Positions 55,532-64,000 of a stretch of DNA of 64,000 nt are shown one piece after another. The translations under genes were made by a program, and so were the position numbers. Every line of letters starts with the position of its first letter. Positions within the stretch are counted from its first letter, which is position 1. The stretch is from the NCBI RefSeq assembly GCF_000277645.1, contig NZ_AKGG01000016.1:186001-250000 (forward strand), written 5' to 3'. Origin of the DNA: Weissella koreensis KCTC 3621. GTDB lineage: Bacteria > Bacillota > Bacilli > Lactobacillales > Lactobacillaceae. The notes beneath the pieces were generated by a model. It did not search any database and was not told the origin of the DNA. It was given only the letters and a program-made list of their open reading frames with translations.

Positions 55532-56029
55532 CTAATTATCCTCAACGGCAATATCAACAAATTCACTATGGACAAATTTGGCTATATCCTCAGCTTTCAC
55601 CCGGATGGAACGACCAACTTCACCCGCAGATAAAATTATTTCTCCAGCCTGTTGTGCTCGAATGTCAAAGTAGATTGGGAATTTCTTAGTTTGCCATATA
55701 CCAACTGGATTATTAGCTCCGTGTACATACCCAGTAGTCTTTTGTAAGTCTTTGGTTGGAATCATATATGTTCGTTTATTACCAGAAATGGCGGCTAATT
55801 TTTTCTCACTTAAATGCATATCAATTGGCACAATCCCAATCAAAGGACCTGTTACATTTCCTTGTAATGCGAGCGTTTTATAGATATCATGTTCATTAAT
55901 TTGATACTTTTCCAGTTCATCAGTCGATCGATCCATGCCATGACTAAAAATAATTGACTCATATGGTATATCTGCTTTATCCAATATTTGTTCTACTAAA
56001 ATTTTTTTAATTCTATCCTTTTTAGCCAT
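55532..56029 (-). CDS. ybaK: YbaK/EbsC-family Cys-tRNA(Pro) deacylase
   Basis: 165 residues from ATG 56029; the ATG at 56038 lies just three nt after AGGGGG and is possible. It removes Cys from mischarged tRNA-Pro. Conserved features are YKTLALQGNVTGPLIGIVPID near 46, LSEKKLAAISGNKRTYM near 73, GYVHGANNPVGI near 100 (substrate loop) and ILSAGEVGRSIRVKAEDI near 132. It lies upstream of the ManA fusion on the same strand, 27 nt apart, so they are probably cotranscribed. Confidence 0.92.
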   Translation of the reverse strand: MAKKDRIKKILVEQILDKADIPYESIIFSHGMDRSTDELEKYQINEHDIYKTLALQGNVTGPLIGIVPIDMHLSEKKLAAISGNKRTYMIPTKDLQKTTGYVHGANNPVGIWQTKKFPIYFDIRAQQAGEIILSAGEVGRSIRVKAEDIAKFVHSEFVDIAVEDN

Positions 56030-56138
56030 AAAACACATCGGCCCCCTATTCGTATTATTCCTTATTACTATTATACCTGATCATTGATAATTAGAAGATT
56101 TTTTATAAAAACTTATAGATTTATATTAAATTTGATAA

Positions 56139-56666
56139 TTATGACTCACTAGCTACATCACCATCAATTTCTATTAGCTGCATGCAAATAATCTTATAAA
56201 TTACAGCTTGTATAGCCATTTGTTGAAAATCTGGAACTCCAAACGCTGCTTGCTGAAACTGTACAACGGGATTTTTAATATCTAATCCCGCCAAAGCATG
56301 ATTGAAACGTTCCACAAAATTGTCATAAGCCACCTGGGTATTTTCTTTATTTGAGCCAAGTTGCTTAGCGACTCCCTTTTTGACCGTATCTAAAGGAAAA
56401 ACCACCTTCATAATACTGATCAAAATAATTTCGACCAATTGTTGCCTTTGATATTTTTTCTTAATAGGACGTTGAACCATATCATTTTTAACATAACTAT
56501 TAATCATCGCTTTTGTGATTGTGGTCTGTAAAATTGGCGTAAAAATTTTATTCACCTCAGTCACTACTTGATCCATATATAAGTCCAAATCGGGTAAAGA
56601 ATCCCAAGTTGGAATTTGTTGGCGCTGTAAATTTTCTAACCATCGTTTATATTCGATTGATTCCAT
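56139..56666 (-). CDS. DUF1836 protein
   Basis: 175 residues resembling the DUF1836 family: IPTWDSLPDLDLYMDQVVTEVN near 18, then ITKAMINSYVKNDMVQRPIKKKYQRQQLVEIILI near 50, which is a MerR-like helix-turn-helix pattern. These proteins are presumed DNA-binding regulators of unknown targets. Its divergent neighbour is trhA. AGGTAAATGCAAG is a moderate ribosome site. Confidence 0.82.
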   Translation of the reverse strand: MESIEYKRWLENLQRQQIPTWDSLPDLDLYMDQVVTEVNKIFTPILQTTITKAMINSYVKNDMVQRPIKKKYQRQQLVEIILISIMKVVFPLDTVKKGVAKQLGSNKENTQVAYDNFVERFNHALAGLDIKNPVVQFQQAAFGVPDFQQMAIQAVIYKIICMQLIEIDGDVASES

Positions 56667-56760
56667 CTTGCATTTACCTCATCGCTCATCTTTTGTAAGT
56701 GTAATTATGGCACAAAAAACATATTTTGTCATCTTACGTAATATTCAATTCTACATAACC

Positions 56761-56790
56761 TTGACTTTGGTTCTATCAAACTTTTATAAT
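56761..56790 (+). promoter_or_regulatory. trhA promoter
   Basis: TTGACT (56761-56766), 18 nt, TATAAT (56785-56790). A longer ORF starting at 56668 would cover this promoter, which supports the start at 56821. Confidence 0.8.
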
Positions 56791-56820
56791 AGCAATATCT
56801 TAACAGAGAGGAACTTTACT

Positions 56821-57465
56821 ATGAAATTAGATATTACAAACCATAAAACCGTTATTTATGAAATATGGAACGCGATCACTCACGGTATCGCTTTAATTAT
56901 TAGTTTAATATTAATAGTATCTCTAATTCAACGTGGAAACCTACACCATTTACCATTCTATCAAATGACCAGTTTATGGGTATACAGCGGAACTTTACTA
57001 CTTTTATATTTAGCTTCCACTTTATTTCACTGCTTAGCATTTACTTCAGCCTATCGCTTTTTTCAAATTTTTGATCACAGTAATATATTTTTATTAATTG
57101 CTGGAACCTATACTCCTTACTGCTTAATTACTCTAAATAATCAAAAAGGATTTATTTTATTAATTTTAATTTGGATTTTAGCTATCAGTGGAATTTTAAA
57201 TCACGTATTAAGTCACGGTCGTCATCAAAAAATTGAAACCACCTTTTACATCATCATGGGTTGGCTATGCTTATTAACTGGAAAAGAATTATACCAAAAT
57301 TTATCAACTACAGGATTTTGGTTATTAGTATCTGGCGGTCTTGTCTTTACTATAGGTGCATTTATTTATAGTTTTTCAAAAATACCCGGACTTCATTTAA
57401 TTTGGCATTTCTTTGTCATGGCTGGAACCTGGTTAATGTTCTTCTCAATATATTTCAATATTTAA
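56821..57465 (+). CDS. trhA: Haemolysin III/TrhA family membrane protein
   Basis: 214 residues with seven membrane segments, of the PAQR/AdipoR superfamily. The metal-site pattern is intact: LYLASTLFHCLAF near 66, FQIFDHSNIFLLIAGTYTPY near 85 and LHLIWHFFVMAGTW near 190 (HxxxH). Bacterial members affect membrane energetics or lipid homeostasis; cytolysis is doubtful for most. GAGAGGAACTTTACT precedes ATG 56821. Confidence 0.92.
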   Translation: MKLDITNHKTVIYEIWNAITHGIALIISLILIVSLIQRGNLHHLPFYQMTSLWVYSGTLLLLYLASTLFHCLAFTSAYRFFQIFDHSNIFLLIAGTYTPYCLITLNNQKGFILLILIWILAISGILNHVLSHGRHQKIETTFYIIMGWLCLLTGKELYQNLSTTGFWLLVSGGLVFTIGAFIYSFSKIPGLHLIWHFFVMAGTWLMFFSIYFNI

Positions 57466-57519
57466 TCAAAATAGCCAGCATAAAATAACATTATTTATCA
57501 CACATATAATTAAACAACA

Positions 57520-57555
57520 AAAAAGCGCTTAAGATTTACATCCTAAACGCTTTTA
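57520..57555 (-). terminator. Phosphoketolase gene terminator
   Basis: AAAAAGCG and CGCTTTTA arms with a TTA/TAA inner helix and a T-run on the minus strand. Confidence 0.82.
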
Positions 57556-57584
57556 TTGTATAACCATAATTTAATTAATTAAAA

Positions 57585-60038
57585 TTAAACCAATGGTGAC
57601 CACTTCCAGTCAGTGAATTCTTCGATATCACGACCTTCGTTACGAGTAACTTCGAAGTGCTTTGCCAAAATAGCATCCATCTTCTCGAAGAAGACATCAG
57701 CCTTATCAGATGCAACAACTCCATTTTCAAGCAATGCTGAAACAGCATCCTTTGCTTGGTGGAATCGATCCAATTCTGAGTAGACACGCATATCGTAAGT
57801 AGTAGTGATGTCACCATCTTCACGGTATCCGTGAACATGAAGTCCAAGATGTCCGCGCTCGTAGAAGAATGATTGGATCAAATCTTCATAACCGTGGAAT
57901 CCAAAGACAACAGGTGTTCCTGACTCACCGAAGAACTTAGTGAATTCTTCATCAGTCAATGAACGTTCTGAGTTCATGGCACCATTCTTGTTTTGCAAAC
58001 GCATTAATTCAACAACGTTGACATAACGCATTGCAACTTCAGGGAATGCTTCGTTAACAAGGTGCAAAGCAGCCAAAGTTTCGATTGTTGGTTCAACACC
58101 AGCAGATGCGAAGACGATGTCAGCCTTACCTTGTGGAGCAGTAGAAGCCCAGTCAACAACCATCAAACCTTCGTTAGCAAGAGTTTCAGCTTCAGAAACT
58201 GAGAACCATTGTTGACGAGGTTGCTTTGATGCAACCACGTGGTTAACCTTGTGACGTTCAGTGAAGGCACGGTCAAAGACGGCCAACAATGAGTTACCAT
58301 CAGCTGGCAAGTATTGACGGATAAAGTCTGCTTTCTTTTCTGCCAAGTGAGTCAACATACCAGGATCTTGGTGTGTGTAACCGTTGTGGTCTTGTTGGAA
58401 AACAGTTGAAGTTGAAATCAAGTTCAATGATGGGTAATCATTACGCCATGATTGTTCTGAAGCATGACGCAACCACTTGAAGTGTTGAGTAATCATTGAG
58501 TCCACGACACGCAAGAATGATTCGTATGATGCGAATACTCCAACACGTCCAGTCAATGTGTAAGCTTCAAGCCAACCTTCAGCTTGGTGCTCTGAAAGTT
58601 GTGAATCAAGAATACGTCCTTCAGGAGCTTGATGTTGGTCATAAGGTTCGTTGATTGGTTCCATCCATTGACGGTTCGTCATCTTGAACATATCCCATAG
58701 ACGATTTGACATCGTCTCATCAGGTCCGAAGATACGGAATGAAGTAGGGTTCATCTTAGCAACTTCAGCGAAGAAGCCTGACAAAACGTTCATATCCATA
58801 TTACGGTTTCCATCAGCTAATTCAGTTCCGCGGTTGTCCGCATTAACATCGTTAGCAAACTTCTTCCAGTCTGGCAATTCCAAGTTCTTTGCAGCTTCAC
58901 CACGGTGACGTCCACCGTTAGTGATAGGGTTAGCAGCCATACGCTTGTCACCCTTAGGTGCCATTGCAGCTACTTCATCCTTCAAAGTTCCATCAGCATT
59001 GAACAATTCGGCTGGCTTGTATGAATTCAACCATTCTTCGAATTGTGGCAATGTTGCCATCTTCTTTTGTGAAAGGTTCAATGGAACTTGGTGCGCACGG
59101 AATGAACCTTCGATTGGTTCTCCAGCTTCATTGTGCGTAGGTCCACCCCAACCCTTTGGCAAGCGAGCGATGATTACTGGCCATGCGGCAACAGTTCCAT
59201 CTTCATACTTTCCGTTTTCACGGGCATCCTTTTGAATTGCTTGGATATCTTCGATAGCTTGGTCAAGAACCTTAGCAGCCATCTTGTGATATGCAGCATA
59301 GTCACGGATATCATCGTTTTCAATGAAACGAGGTGAGTATCCAAGACCTTCAAAGAACTTAGTGATTTCTTCGTCTGACATACGTGAGAACAAAGTTGGG
59401 TTTGAAATCTTGAATCCGTTCAAATCCAAGATAGGCAAAACAGCACCATCGTTCTTTGGGTTGATAAACTTAATTGAGTGCCATGCAGTCATTGCAGGAC
59501 CAGTTTCAGCTTCACCATCACCAACAACAGCAAATGCGATTTGGTCAGGATTGTCCAAAATTGCACCAGTTGCGTGTGACAATGAGTATCCAAGTTCTCC
59601 ACCTTCGTGAAGAGATCCTGGAGTTTGAGCGGTCATGTGTGATCCAATTCCACCAGGGAATGAGAACTTCTTGAACAACTTTGCCATACCATCAATATCT
59701 TGAGTGATCTCAGGATAATTGTCAGTGTAAGTTCCATCCAAGTATGAGTTCGTAACCATAACTTGTCCACCGTGACCAGGTCCACCAACGTAGAACATGT
59801 TCAAGTTGTACTTGTTAATCAAACGATTTGCATGTGCATACAAGAAAGTTTGACCTGAGATAGTTCCCCAGTGTCCGATAGGCTTAACCTTAACGTCATC
59901 AGCAACGATTTGTGTACCAGTCACTGAGAACAATGGGTTGCTCTTCAAAAAGATCATACCGGCTGAAAGATAGTTGGTAGCGCGCCACCAAGCATCAACT
60001 TTAGCAAGGTATTCTTGTGAATCAAAATCTACTGCCAT
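57585..60038 (-). CDS. xpkA: Xylulose-5-phosphate/fructose-6-phosphate phosphoketolase
   Basis: 817 residues from ATG 60038 after AAAGGAGATTTAATCAAA. This thiamine-diphosphate enzyme splits xylulose 5-phosphate into acetyl phosphate and glyceraldehyde 3-phosphate, the key step of heterofermentation. Visible family parts are [20 protein letters not shown] near 58, [20 protein letters not shown] near 90, [18 protein letters not shown] near 172 (ThDP/Mg site) and [28 protein letters not shown] near 535. Codon use is strongly biased to frequent codons (TTC, AAC, GGT), as expected for an abundant enzyme. The promoter is excellent (60109-60137). Confidence 0.98.
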   Translation of the reverse strand: MAVDFDSQEYLAKVDAWWRATNYLSAGMIFLKSNPLFSVTGTQIVADDVKVKPIGHWGTISGQTFLYAHANRLINKYNLNMFYVGGPGHGGQVMVTNSYLDGTYTDNYPEITQDIDGMAKLFKKFSFPGGIGSHMTAQTPGSLHEGGELGYSLSHATGAILDNPDQIAFAVVGDGEAETGPAMTAWHSIKFINPKNDGAVLPILDLNGFKISNPTLFSRMSDEEITKFFEGLGYSPRFIENDDIRDYAAYHKMAAKVLDQAIEDIQAIQKDARENGKYEDGTVAAWPVIIARLPKGWGGPTHNEAGEPIEGSFRAHQVPLNLSQKKMATLPQFEEWLNSYKPAELFNADGTLKDEVAAMAPKGDKRMAANPITNGGRHRGEAAKNLELPDWKKFANDVNADNRGTELADGNRNMDMNVLSGFFAEVAKMNPTSFRIFGPDETMSNRLWDMFKMTNRQWMEPINEPYDQHQAPEGRILDSQLSEHQAEGWLEAYTLTGRVGVFASYESFLRVVDSMITQHFKWLRHASEQSWRNDYPSLNLISTSTVFQQDHNGYTHQDPGMLTHLAEKKADFIRQYLPADGNSLLAVFDRAFTERHKVNHVVASKQPRQQWFSVSEAETLANEGLMVVDWASTAPQGKADIVFASAGVEPTIETLAALHLVNEAFPEVAMRYVNVVELMRLQNKNGAMNSERSLTDEEFTKFFGESGTPVVFGFHGYEDLIQSFFYERGHLGLHVHGYREDGDITTTYDMRVYSELDRFHQAKDAVSALLENGVVASDKADVFFEKMDAILAKHFEVTRNEGRDIEEFTDWKWSPLV

Positions 60039-60108
60039 TTTGATTAAATCTCCTTTATAGGTTTGAGAATTGTAATTCCAACTTAGGACCATCCCTAAGA
60101 ATATGTTC

Positions 60109-60137
60109 ATAATAACATCAATTTAATAGTTTTTCAA
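60109..60137 (-). promoter_or_regulatory. Strong xpkA promoter
   Basis: TTGAAA (60132-60137), 17 nt, TG-T-TATTAT (60109-60114). The leader holds a small CTTAGG/CCTAAG hairpin. Confidence 0.8.
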
Positions 60138-60149
60138 TCATTATTCTCA

Positions 60150-60167
60150 AATTGGACCGCTCCAATT
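60150..60167. promoter_or_regulatory. 18-nt palindrome upstream of xpkA, operator candidate
   Basis: AATTGGA-CCGC-TCCAATT, perfect 7-bp arms, 13 nt upstream of the xpkA -35 and 16 nt before the -35 of the divergent permease. It has no T-run, so a protein site is more likely than a terminator. Confidence 0.5.
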
Positions 60168-60182
60168 CAGTTAAATTTTAAA

Positions 60183-60211
60183 TTGTTTTTATGTTTTTAA
60201 CCTGCTATGAT
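60183..60211 (+). promoter_or_regulatory. Promoter of the NCS1 permease leader
   Basis: TTGTTT (60183-60188), 17 nt, TGC-TATGAT (60206-60211), extended -10. RNA would start at about 60218. Confidence 0.75.
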
Positions 60212-60217
60212 ACATAA

Positions 60218-60312
60218 AACCACTTTAAATTGATCCCGTGAGATCAATAAGGATATAAATTAAAGCAATCGGTGGTCCCATAGTATCCTGTACTGCGGGG
60301 CCTTTATTTTGC
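60218..60312 (+). promoter_or_regulatory. Structured leader with terminator before the NCS1 permease (unassigned riboswitch/attenuator candidate)
   Basis: Helix P1 pairs ACCA-CTTTAA (60219-60228) with TTAAAG (60260-60265) and TGGT (60273-60276), leaving CAATCGG as a bulge. P2 is TTGATC/GATCAA around CCGTGA (60230-60247). A terminator follows: GGTCCC/GGGGCC with AGTA/TACT inside (60274-60302), then TTTATTTT. Its base shares TGGT with P1, and AGGATA (60250-60255) can pair with TATCCT in its loop, so two folds compete. It does not match TPP, purine, PyrR or T-box patterns I know. Confidence 0.6.
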
Positions 60313-60357
60313 TCAATTTACTCAACTAAGAGGTGTCTGATTTTGAAGGAGGAAATT

Positions 60358-61725
60358 ATGCAAAAGTCATTTGGAACAGTTCACCCAATTCCCCAAGTTG
60401 CTCGCTATTCGAATAAATGGGATATGTTTGCCACATGGGTCGGTGCTAATGCTAATAATGGAACTTGGTATATTGGGGGGGTGATCGCTGCTGCCGGAAT
60501 GTATACCGCATCTACTGCCTTGATTGTAGCTGGAATATTATCGTATACTCTACTAGCCTTTTCTAGTTTAATGGGATATCACACCGGCTTATCCGCGATG
60601 ACATTAACCCGAGCTTCCTTTGGGATTCGTGGTTCATTTCTACCGTCTATAATTAATATTGTCCAATTCATTGGCTGGGCTGCTGCAAATACTTTCATTG
60701 CGGCAATCTCTGTCTCAACTATCTTTCATACTATTCTAGGCTGGCCCAGCTATGGTCAACCTGGTGGTCAATGGGGCTTAGTTATTGGAATTATAATTAT
60801 GTCTATTTTGCATTTAATATCCATTTCACTGGGCGAAAAATCAGTTCGCTTAATTGAAAGAATTGGAATTATTTTGGTCATCATATTCGTAGTCTGGGAA
60901 TCAATTGTCGTCTTTAAAACCGTTTCTCTACATGCCATTTTTGCTTGGCAACCACCCAAGCATATGCAAATTAGTTCGGGAGCTGCGATTGACATCTTAG
61001 CAGCTTTCAACTTAGCTTGGGTTACCGCTGGTTCTGATTTTTCTAGATTCAGTAAATCTAAACAGGGAGCGACTTCAATGGCCTTCTTGGGCGCCAATAT
61101 TGGATTATTCTGGTTTGCTTTTATTGGTTTAACTGCCACAATTGCTACAGCTATCGCGCTCAATAACTACGATCCCAATTATTCTGACCCTTCTACGATT
61201 GCCATGCGACTGGGGCTTGGAACCTTGGCTTTGATTGTTATTATGATCACTTCAACTACTGCCAATGCAGTTAATTTAATGGCGGCTGGGTCTGCGCTTA
61301 CTAATATTTGGCATAAATTAAGTTTGAAAGCATCTCTTTTAATTGTCACCCTCACAGCGACTTTGGTTTCATTTATTCCCCTCTTTGTCGCTAGTTTCTT
61401 GACCGACTTTATTGCCTTTTTGGACTTAATTGGAATGGTATTGGGCCCTGAAATTGCCATTTTCCTAGTTGATTACTTCCTAATTAGAAAAGGAAATTAC
61501 CAAATTTCTGAATTTACGAAGATTAATGGTCAGTATTGGTACAATGGCGGCATTAATTGGCGCGCCATTGGTTCTTGGATATTTGGCCTTCTAGCTTATT
61601 GGGGGCTTGGTTACATTGCTTTAATTAAAGAAACAATTGGTGCTACTTTTGTCGCCATGCTACTAACAGCAATTGTATATTTAATACTCGCCTGGCCTAA
61701 TAGAAATAAGTATAACAATCATTAA
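60358..61725 (+). CDS. NCS1-family nucleobase/vitamin permease (CodB-like)
   Basis: 455 residues from ATG 60358, five nt after GGAGG; a start at 60343 is less well placed. About 12 membrane segments. NCS1 features are VGANANNGTWYIGG near 25, LTRASFGIRGSFLPSIINIVQFIGWAAANTF near 83 and TAGSDFSRFSKSKQGATSM near 222. The family carries cytosine, uracil, hydroxymethylpyrimidine, allantoin or pyridoxine-type compounds. No catabolic enzyme is linked here, so the substrate is open. Control by the leader upstream and perhaps by the GntR regulator downstream is inferred. Confidence 0.88.
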   Translation: MQKSFGTVHPIPQVARYSNKWDMFATWVGANANNGTWYIGGVIAAAGMYTASTALIVAGILSYTLLAFSSLMGYHTGLSAMTLTRASFGIRGSFLPSIINIVQFIGWAAANTFIAAISVSTIFHTILGWPSYGQPGGQWGLVIGIIIMSILHLISISLGEKSVRLIERIGIILVIIFVVWESIVVFKTVSLHAIFAWQPPKHMQISSGAAIDILAAFNLAWVTAGSDFSRFSKSKQGATSMAFLGANIGLFWFAFIGLTATIATAIALNNYDPNYSDPSTIAMRLGLGTLALIVIMITSTTANAVNLMAAGSALTNIWHKLSLKASLLIVTLTATLVSFIPLFVASFLTDFIAFLDLIGMVLGPEIAIFLVDYFLIRKGNYQISEFTKINGQYWYNGGINWRAIGSWIFGLLAYWGLGYIALIKETIGATFVAMLLTAIVYLILAWPNRNKYNNH

Positions 61726-61747
61726 TATTAATTAAATTCAAAAAATT

Positions 61748-61791
61748 AAAAGGCGTCTTCAACAGCTGTAATGCTGCTGGAGACGCCTTTT
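61748..61791. terminator. Bidirectional terminator permease / GntR regulator
   Basis: AAAAGGCGTCTTC and GGAGACGCCTTTT arms with an inner CAGC/GCTG helix and T-runs on both strands. Confidence 0.9.
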
Positions 61792-61803
61792 GCTTACGTA
61801 TAA

Positions 61804-62535
61804 TTACTCACCGTCCATTGAGATAAACGAATTGTAATGCATATATTTATAATGTACTCGCATCGTACCATATTCAAATGGCGTACCATCATCAAGAAAA
61901 TAAATTCCGGCCATAATTCCAACCGGCTCATTAACATTTAGGTCGAGCATTTGTTGGTCAAATTCATTTGAAGGCTCCACCGTAACTGTCACAAATGACT
62001 TGGAAACCGATTTTTTAGTCGCCTTTTCTGCATAGTGAAACATGGAATATTTAAAATCCTCTTTGCTAGCTAGCGGAATTAATTTCACTGGAATTAAAGC
62101 ATTCTCAATCATGAAATAGGTATTCCCTAACGTTCTTAATCGTTGAACTTCCCAGACTTCTTCACCAGGTTCTAAGAATAAAGCCATTCTGGTTTCTTCG
62201 TCAGCTTCATGAACTTGAGCCGATAACAAATGGATAGCTGGCGTTTCACCATGATGACGGAACGAATCTGAAACTCCCAGATTAGAACCAACTGATCGAA
62301 ACATCGATTTATTTTTTAAATATAACGGATTAACAAAAGTTCCTGAACCACGTTTCTTAAAAATAATTCCTTGCCCTACTAAACCACTAACAGCACGTTT
62401 GATTGAACTACGGGATACGCCATACTCTAACGCCAAAGAACGCTCATCGGGCAATTTTAATGCCGAAAATTGTTCCGCATCGATTCTCTTTTGTAAATCT
62501 GCCATGATGCGAACATAGATTGCTTCTTGCGTCAT
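61804..62535 (-). CDS. GntR-family (HutC subfamily, UTRA) transcriptional regulator
   Basis: 243 residues from ATG 62535 after GAGGAGAGG; the longer reading adds 25 residues with no ribosome site. The winged-helix DNA-binding domain shows DLQKRIDAEQFSALKLPDERSLALEYGVSRSSIKRAVSGL near 13 and FKKRGSGTFVNPL near 62. The UTRA effector domain holds VWEVQRLRTLGNTYFMIENALIPVKLIP near 125. The effector is usually a sugar phosphate or small metabolite. Candidate targets are the adjacent exporter, the NCS1 permease or xpkA. Confidence 0.92.
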   Translation of the reverse strand: MTQEAIYVRIMADLQKRIDAEQFSALKLPDERSLALEYGVSRSSIKRAVSGLVGQGIIFKKRGSGTFVNPLYLKNKSMFRSVGSNLGVSDSFRHHGETPAIHLLSAQVHEADEETRMALFLEPGEEVWEVQRLRTLGNTYFMIENALIPVKLIPLASKEDFKYSMFHYAEKATKKSVSKSFVTVTVEPSNEFDQQMLDLNVNEPVGIMAGIYFLDDGTPFEYGTMRVHYKYMHYNSFISMDGE

Positions 62536-62580
62536 TTTTTGCCTCTCCTCATTGTTTTTAATAATTAATTTTAACATAAA

Positions 62581-62616
62581 AAGTGGTTGGACCAAATAAT
62601 TTTGGCCCAACCACTT
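62581..62616 (-). terminator. Terminator of the DHA2 exporter
   Basis: Long arms AAGTGGTTGG and CCAACCACTT with an inner CCAAA/TTTGG helix and a TTTTT tail on the minus strand. Confidence 0.85.
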
Positions 62617-62626
62617 ATTAATAATT

Positions 62627-64000
62627 TTATCGTTTGCGTAATAAGCGCGTAAGTACGGCAGAAATAAATACTATGAAAGCCGCAACATAAAATGCAGTCT
62701 TAATCCCACTTAATTCAGCTAATTTGTAACTAACGCCTTGATGTCTTTGACTAAGGCTAACCAAGCTATACAAAGTAATCAATGCTGCTGTTCCAAATGA
62801 AGCAGATACTTGACGAACAGTTGTAAAGGCGGCCGAAGCATCAGGCATTAATTCAAGTGGTACAGCATTAAATGCTTCAGTTTGAATTGGCATTGTAACT
62901 AAGACCAAACCAACCTGACGAATTAGTTGACCTAATACTGGTACCCAAAGTGGTGTGTGCATCCCCAAATTGGCCAATAATAATGTTCCAATTAACGTAA
63001 TCGTCAATCCAATTGGCGCCAACATTCTAGCACCATAACGGTCATATAATTTTCCAGATGTTGGTGACAAAAGGGCTGTCACAATCGCTCCCGGCATCAA
63101 AACCATCCCTGAAACCATCGCTGATTGTCCACGAACTGATTGCAAGTAAAGTGGCAACATTAATGCTCCACCATATAACGCTGTCATCAAAACAACGTTA
63201 ATAATCACTGCCACCCAAAAATTATGGTATGAAAATACTCGTAAGTTTAAAAGCGGAACCTTCGTATGCGTTTGTTGATAAACAAAGGCAAACGTAGTCA
63301 CAATACCAACTAATCCATACGCCCAAACATTAGGACTCGTCCAATTTCCAGTCCCCGCATTAGAAAATCCATACAATAGCGTTCCTAATCCAATAGATGA
63401 CAAAACTACTCCAGTAAAGTCAAATTTCAAAAACTTTTGTTCTCCAACGTTTTTCAAGCGTACCATGGCAAAGATCAAATCAATGATCATTAATGGTGCT
63501 AATCCCAAGAACAACCATCGCCAAGAAACAAATGACACAATTGCTCCAGATAGCGTTGGTCCAATCGTAGGAGCAAAATTCAAGGCCAGTCCGATCATCC
63601 CCATCGCTGCTCCTCGACGGTCGCTAGAGAATAAATTCATTACTACTACGTTCATCAAAGGTCCAAAGACCCCTCCACCCATGGCTTGAACCATTCGGCC
63701 AAGAATCAAAACTCCGTAATTGGGTGCAAAACCTGCAATAATCGTTCCGACCGTAAACATGGCCATGGCCGTCAAATAAAGTTGGCGTGTTTTAAAACGT
63801 TGAATCAAGAAGGCCGTCAATGGAACCATCACACCATTAACCAACATATATCCGTTGGTCATCCATTGTCCTAGCGAAGTATCAATGTTGAATTCTCGCA
63901 TAATACTAGGCAAAGCCGTATTCATTAAGGTTTGGTTCAAAAAACTCAAGAATACCCCGGCCATTAAAATATATAACGCTCCTCGTTGGCGTGTTGTTAA
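62627..64000 (-). CDS. MFS drug exporter, DHA2 (EmrB/QacA) family, 5' end outside window
   Basis: At least 457 residues are visible, and the frame is open to the window edge. Residues before the first internal ATG (63964) read LTTRQRGALYIL, typical of the lead-in of these proteins, and no ribosome site precedes that ATG, so the true start lies beyond 64000. DHA2 motifs are LNQTLMNTALPSIMREFNID and WMTNGYMLVNGVMVPLTAFL, ILGRMVQAMGGGVFGPLMNV (motif C region) and LNFAPTIGPTLSGAIVSFVSWRWLF. It is a proton-driven multidrug efflux pump. It lies 91 nt upstream of a GntR regulator on the same strand. Confidence 0.92.
   Translation of the reverse strand, partial: LTTRQRGALYILMAGVFLSFLNQTLMNTALPSIMREFNIDTSLGQWMTNGYMLVNGVMVPLTAFLIQRFKTRQLYLTAMAMFTVGTIIAGFAPNYGVLILGRMVQAMGGGVFGPLMNVVVMNLFSSDRRGAAMGMIGLALNFAPTIGPTLSGAIVSFVSWRWLFLGLAPLMIIDLIFAMVRLKNVGEQKFLKFDFTGVVLSSIGLGTLLYGFSNAGTGNWTSPNVWAYGLVGIVTTFAFVYQQTHTKVPLLNLRVFSYHNFWVAVIINVVLMTALYGGALMLPLYLQSVRGQSAMVSGMVLMPGAIVTALLSPTSGKLYDRYGARMLAPIGLTITLIGTLLLANLGMHTPLWVPVLGQLIRQVGLVLVTMPIQTEAFNAVPLELMPDASAAFTTVRQVSASFGTAALITLYSLVSLSQRHQGVSYKLAELSGIKTAFYVAAFIVFISAVLTRLLRKR

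Noticed and set aside
56668..56820. N-terminal extension of the TrhA protein
   Set aside because: It would cover the TTGACT-TATAAT promoter and has no ribosome site.
60218..60312. Permease leader as a T-box
   Set aside because: CGGTGGTCCC only resembles the T-box core (GGTGGNACC); there is no room for stem I and no specifier loop.
1..64000. Prophage, insertion sequence, CRISPR, defence system, toxin-antitoxin or bacteriocin cluster
   Set aside because: Looked for across the window; no transposase, integrase, Cas, phage, restriction or bacteriocin-type ORF and no repeat array is visible.

Overview
The window is about 64 kb of low-GC, Gram-positive chromosomal DNA. It most resembles a heterofermentative lactic acid bacterium of the Weissella/Leuconostoc lineage. 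The reasons are a full-length xylulose-5-phosphate/fructose-6-phosphate phosphoketolase next to a pentose-phosphate gene (gnd), AT-rich intergenic DNA with clean A+T-rich terminators, T-box and S-box leaders, many amino-acid permeases and peptidases, and a MucBP-type domain. The lineage assignment is inferred from gene content, not from a database match. I saw no rRNA operon, phage, insertion sequence, CRISPR array or plasmid gene. The region looks like stable core chromosome with a small accessory patch at about 32.3-39.2 kb.

Layout. 0-8.2 kb (minus strand): partial gnd, a strongly expressed-looking 45-residue protein, a CorA-like transporter, a lipid-II-type flippase with an unusual N-terminal extension, tRNA-Arg(CCT), a DD-carboxypeptidase and leuS. 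8.5-9.7 kb (plus): a PAP2 phosphatase and an MnmM/YtqB-like methyltransferase. 9.7-17.4 kb (minus): an RlmCD-type methyltransferase, brnQ, a permease plus C69 dipeptidase pair, and an SteT-like exchanger. 17.6-18.9 kb: LytTR regulator plus LiaF-like membrane protein. 19.1-24.1 kb: nucleoside hydrolase, a MacB-type ABC exporter, and metK under an S-box (SAM-I) riboswitch. 24.2-28.1 kb: a GlnK/GlnL-type two-component system divergent from a YfcC transporter, with a good cre site between them. 28.3-30.9 kb: ribose operon rbsK-rbsD-rbsU behind three evenly spaced LacI-family-like operators. 31.2-39.2 kb: an anion permease coupled to a 60-residue membrane protein, then small accessory genes (RibD-like reductase, SMR pump, YjbR, NTF2-like protein with a decayed tandem copy), an OpuC-type compatible-solute transporter, and an Lrp regulator with a quinone-oxidoreductase-like enzyme.

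39.3-49.4 kb (minus) is the conserved Firmicutes block read cysS-mrnC-rlmB-(sigH-like)-rpmG-secE-nusG-rplK-rplA-rplJ-rplL, preceded by pncB-nadE. It carries an L10 leader and an L1-type site. 49.6-53 kb (plus): a DUF1275 protein and a methionine ABC transporter metQ-metN-metP under a T-box whose specifier reads ATG. 53.1-56.7 kb (minus): FusB-like EF-G-binding protein, a MucBP/SH3-ManA fusion, a YbaK deacylase and a DUF1836 protein. 56.8-64 kb: TrhA/haemolysin III, phosphoketolase, an NCS1 permease behind a compact structured leader I cannot assign to a known class, a GntR/UTRA regulator and a DHA2 drug exporter cut by the window edge.

How it fits together: gnd and phosphoketolase carry the central heterofermentative pathway, which rbsK/rbsD/rbsU feeds. 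Methionine supply is controlled from both sides: SAM represses metK, and uncharged tRNA-Met turns on uptake. The points most worth a second look are the leader of the NCS1 permease (60218-60312), the MucBP/SH3-ManA fusion with an internal ribosome binding site, the 45-residue protein, the small membrane protein coupled to the anion permease, and the rbs operator array.
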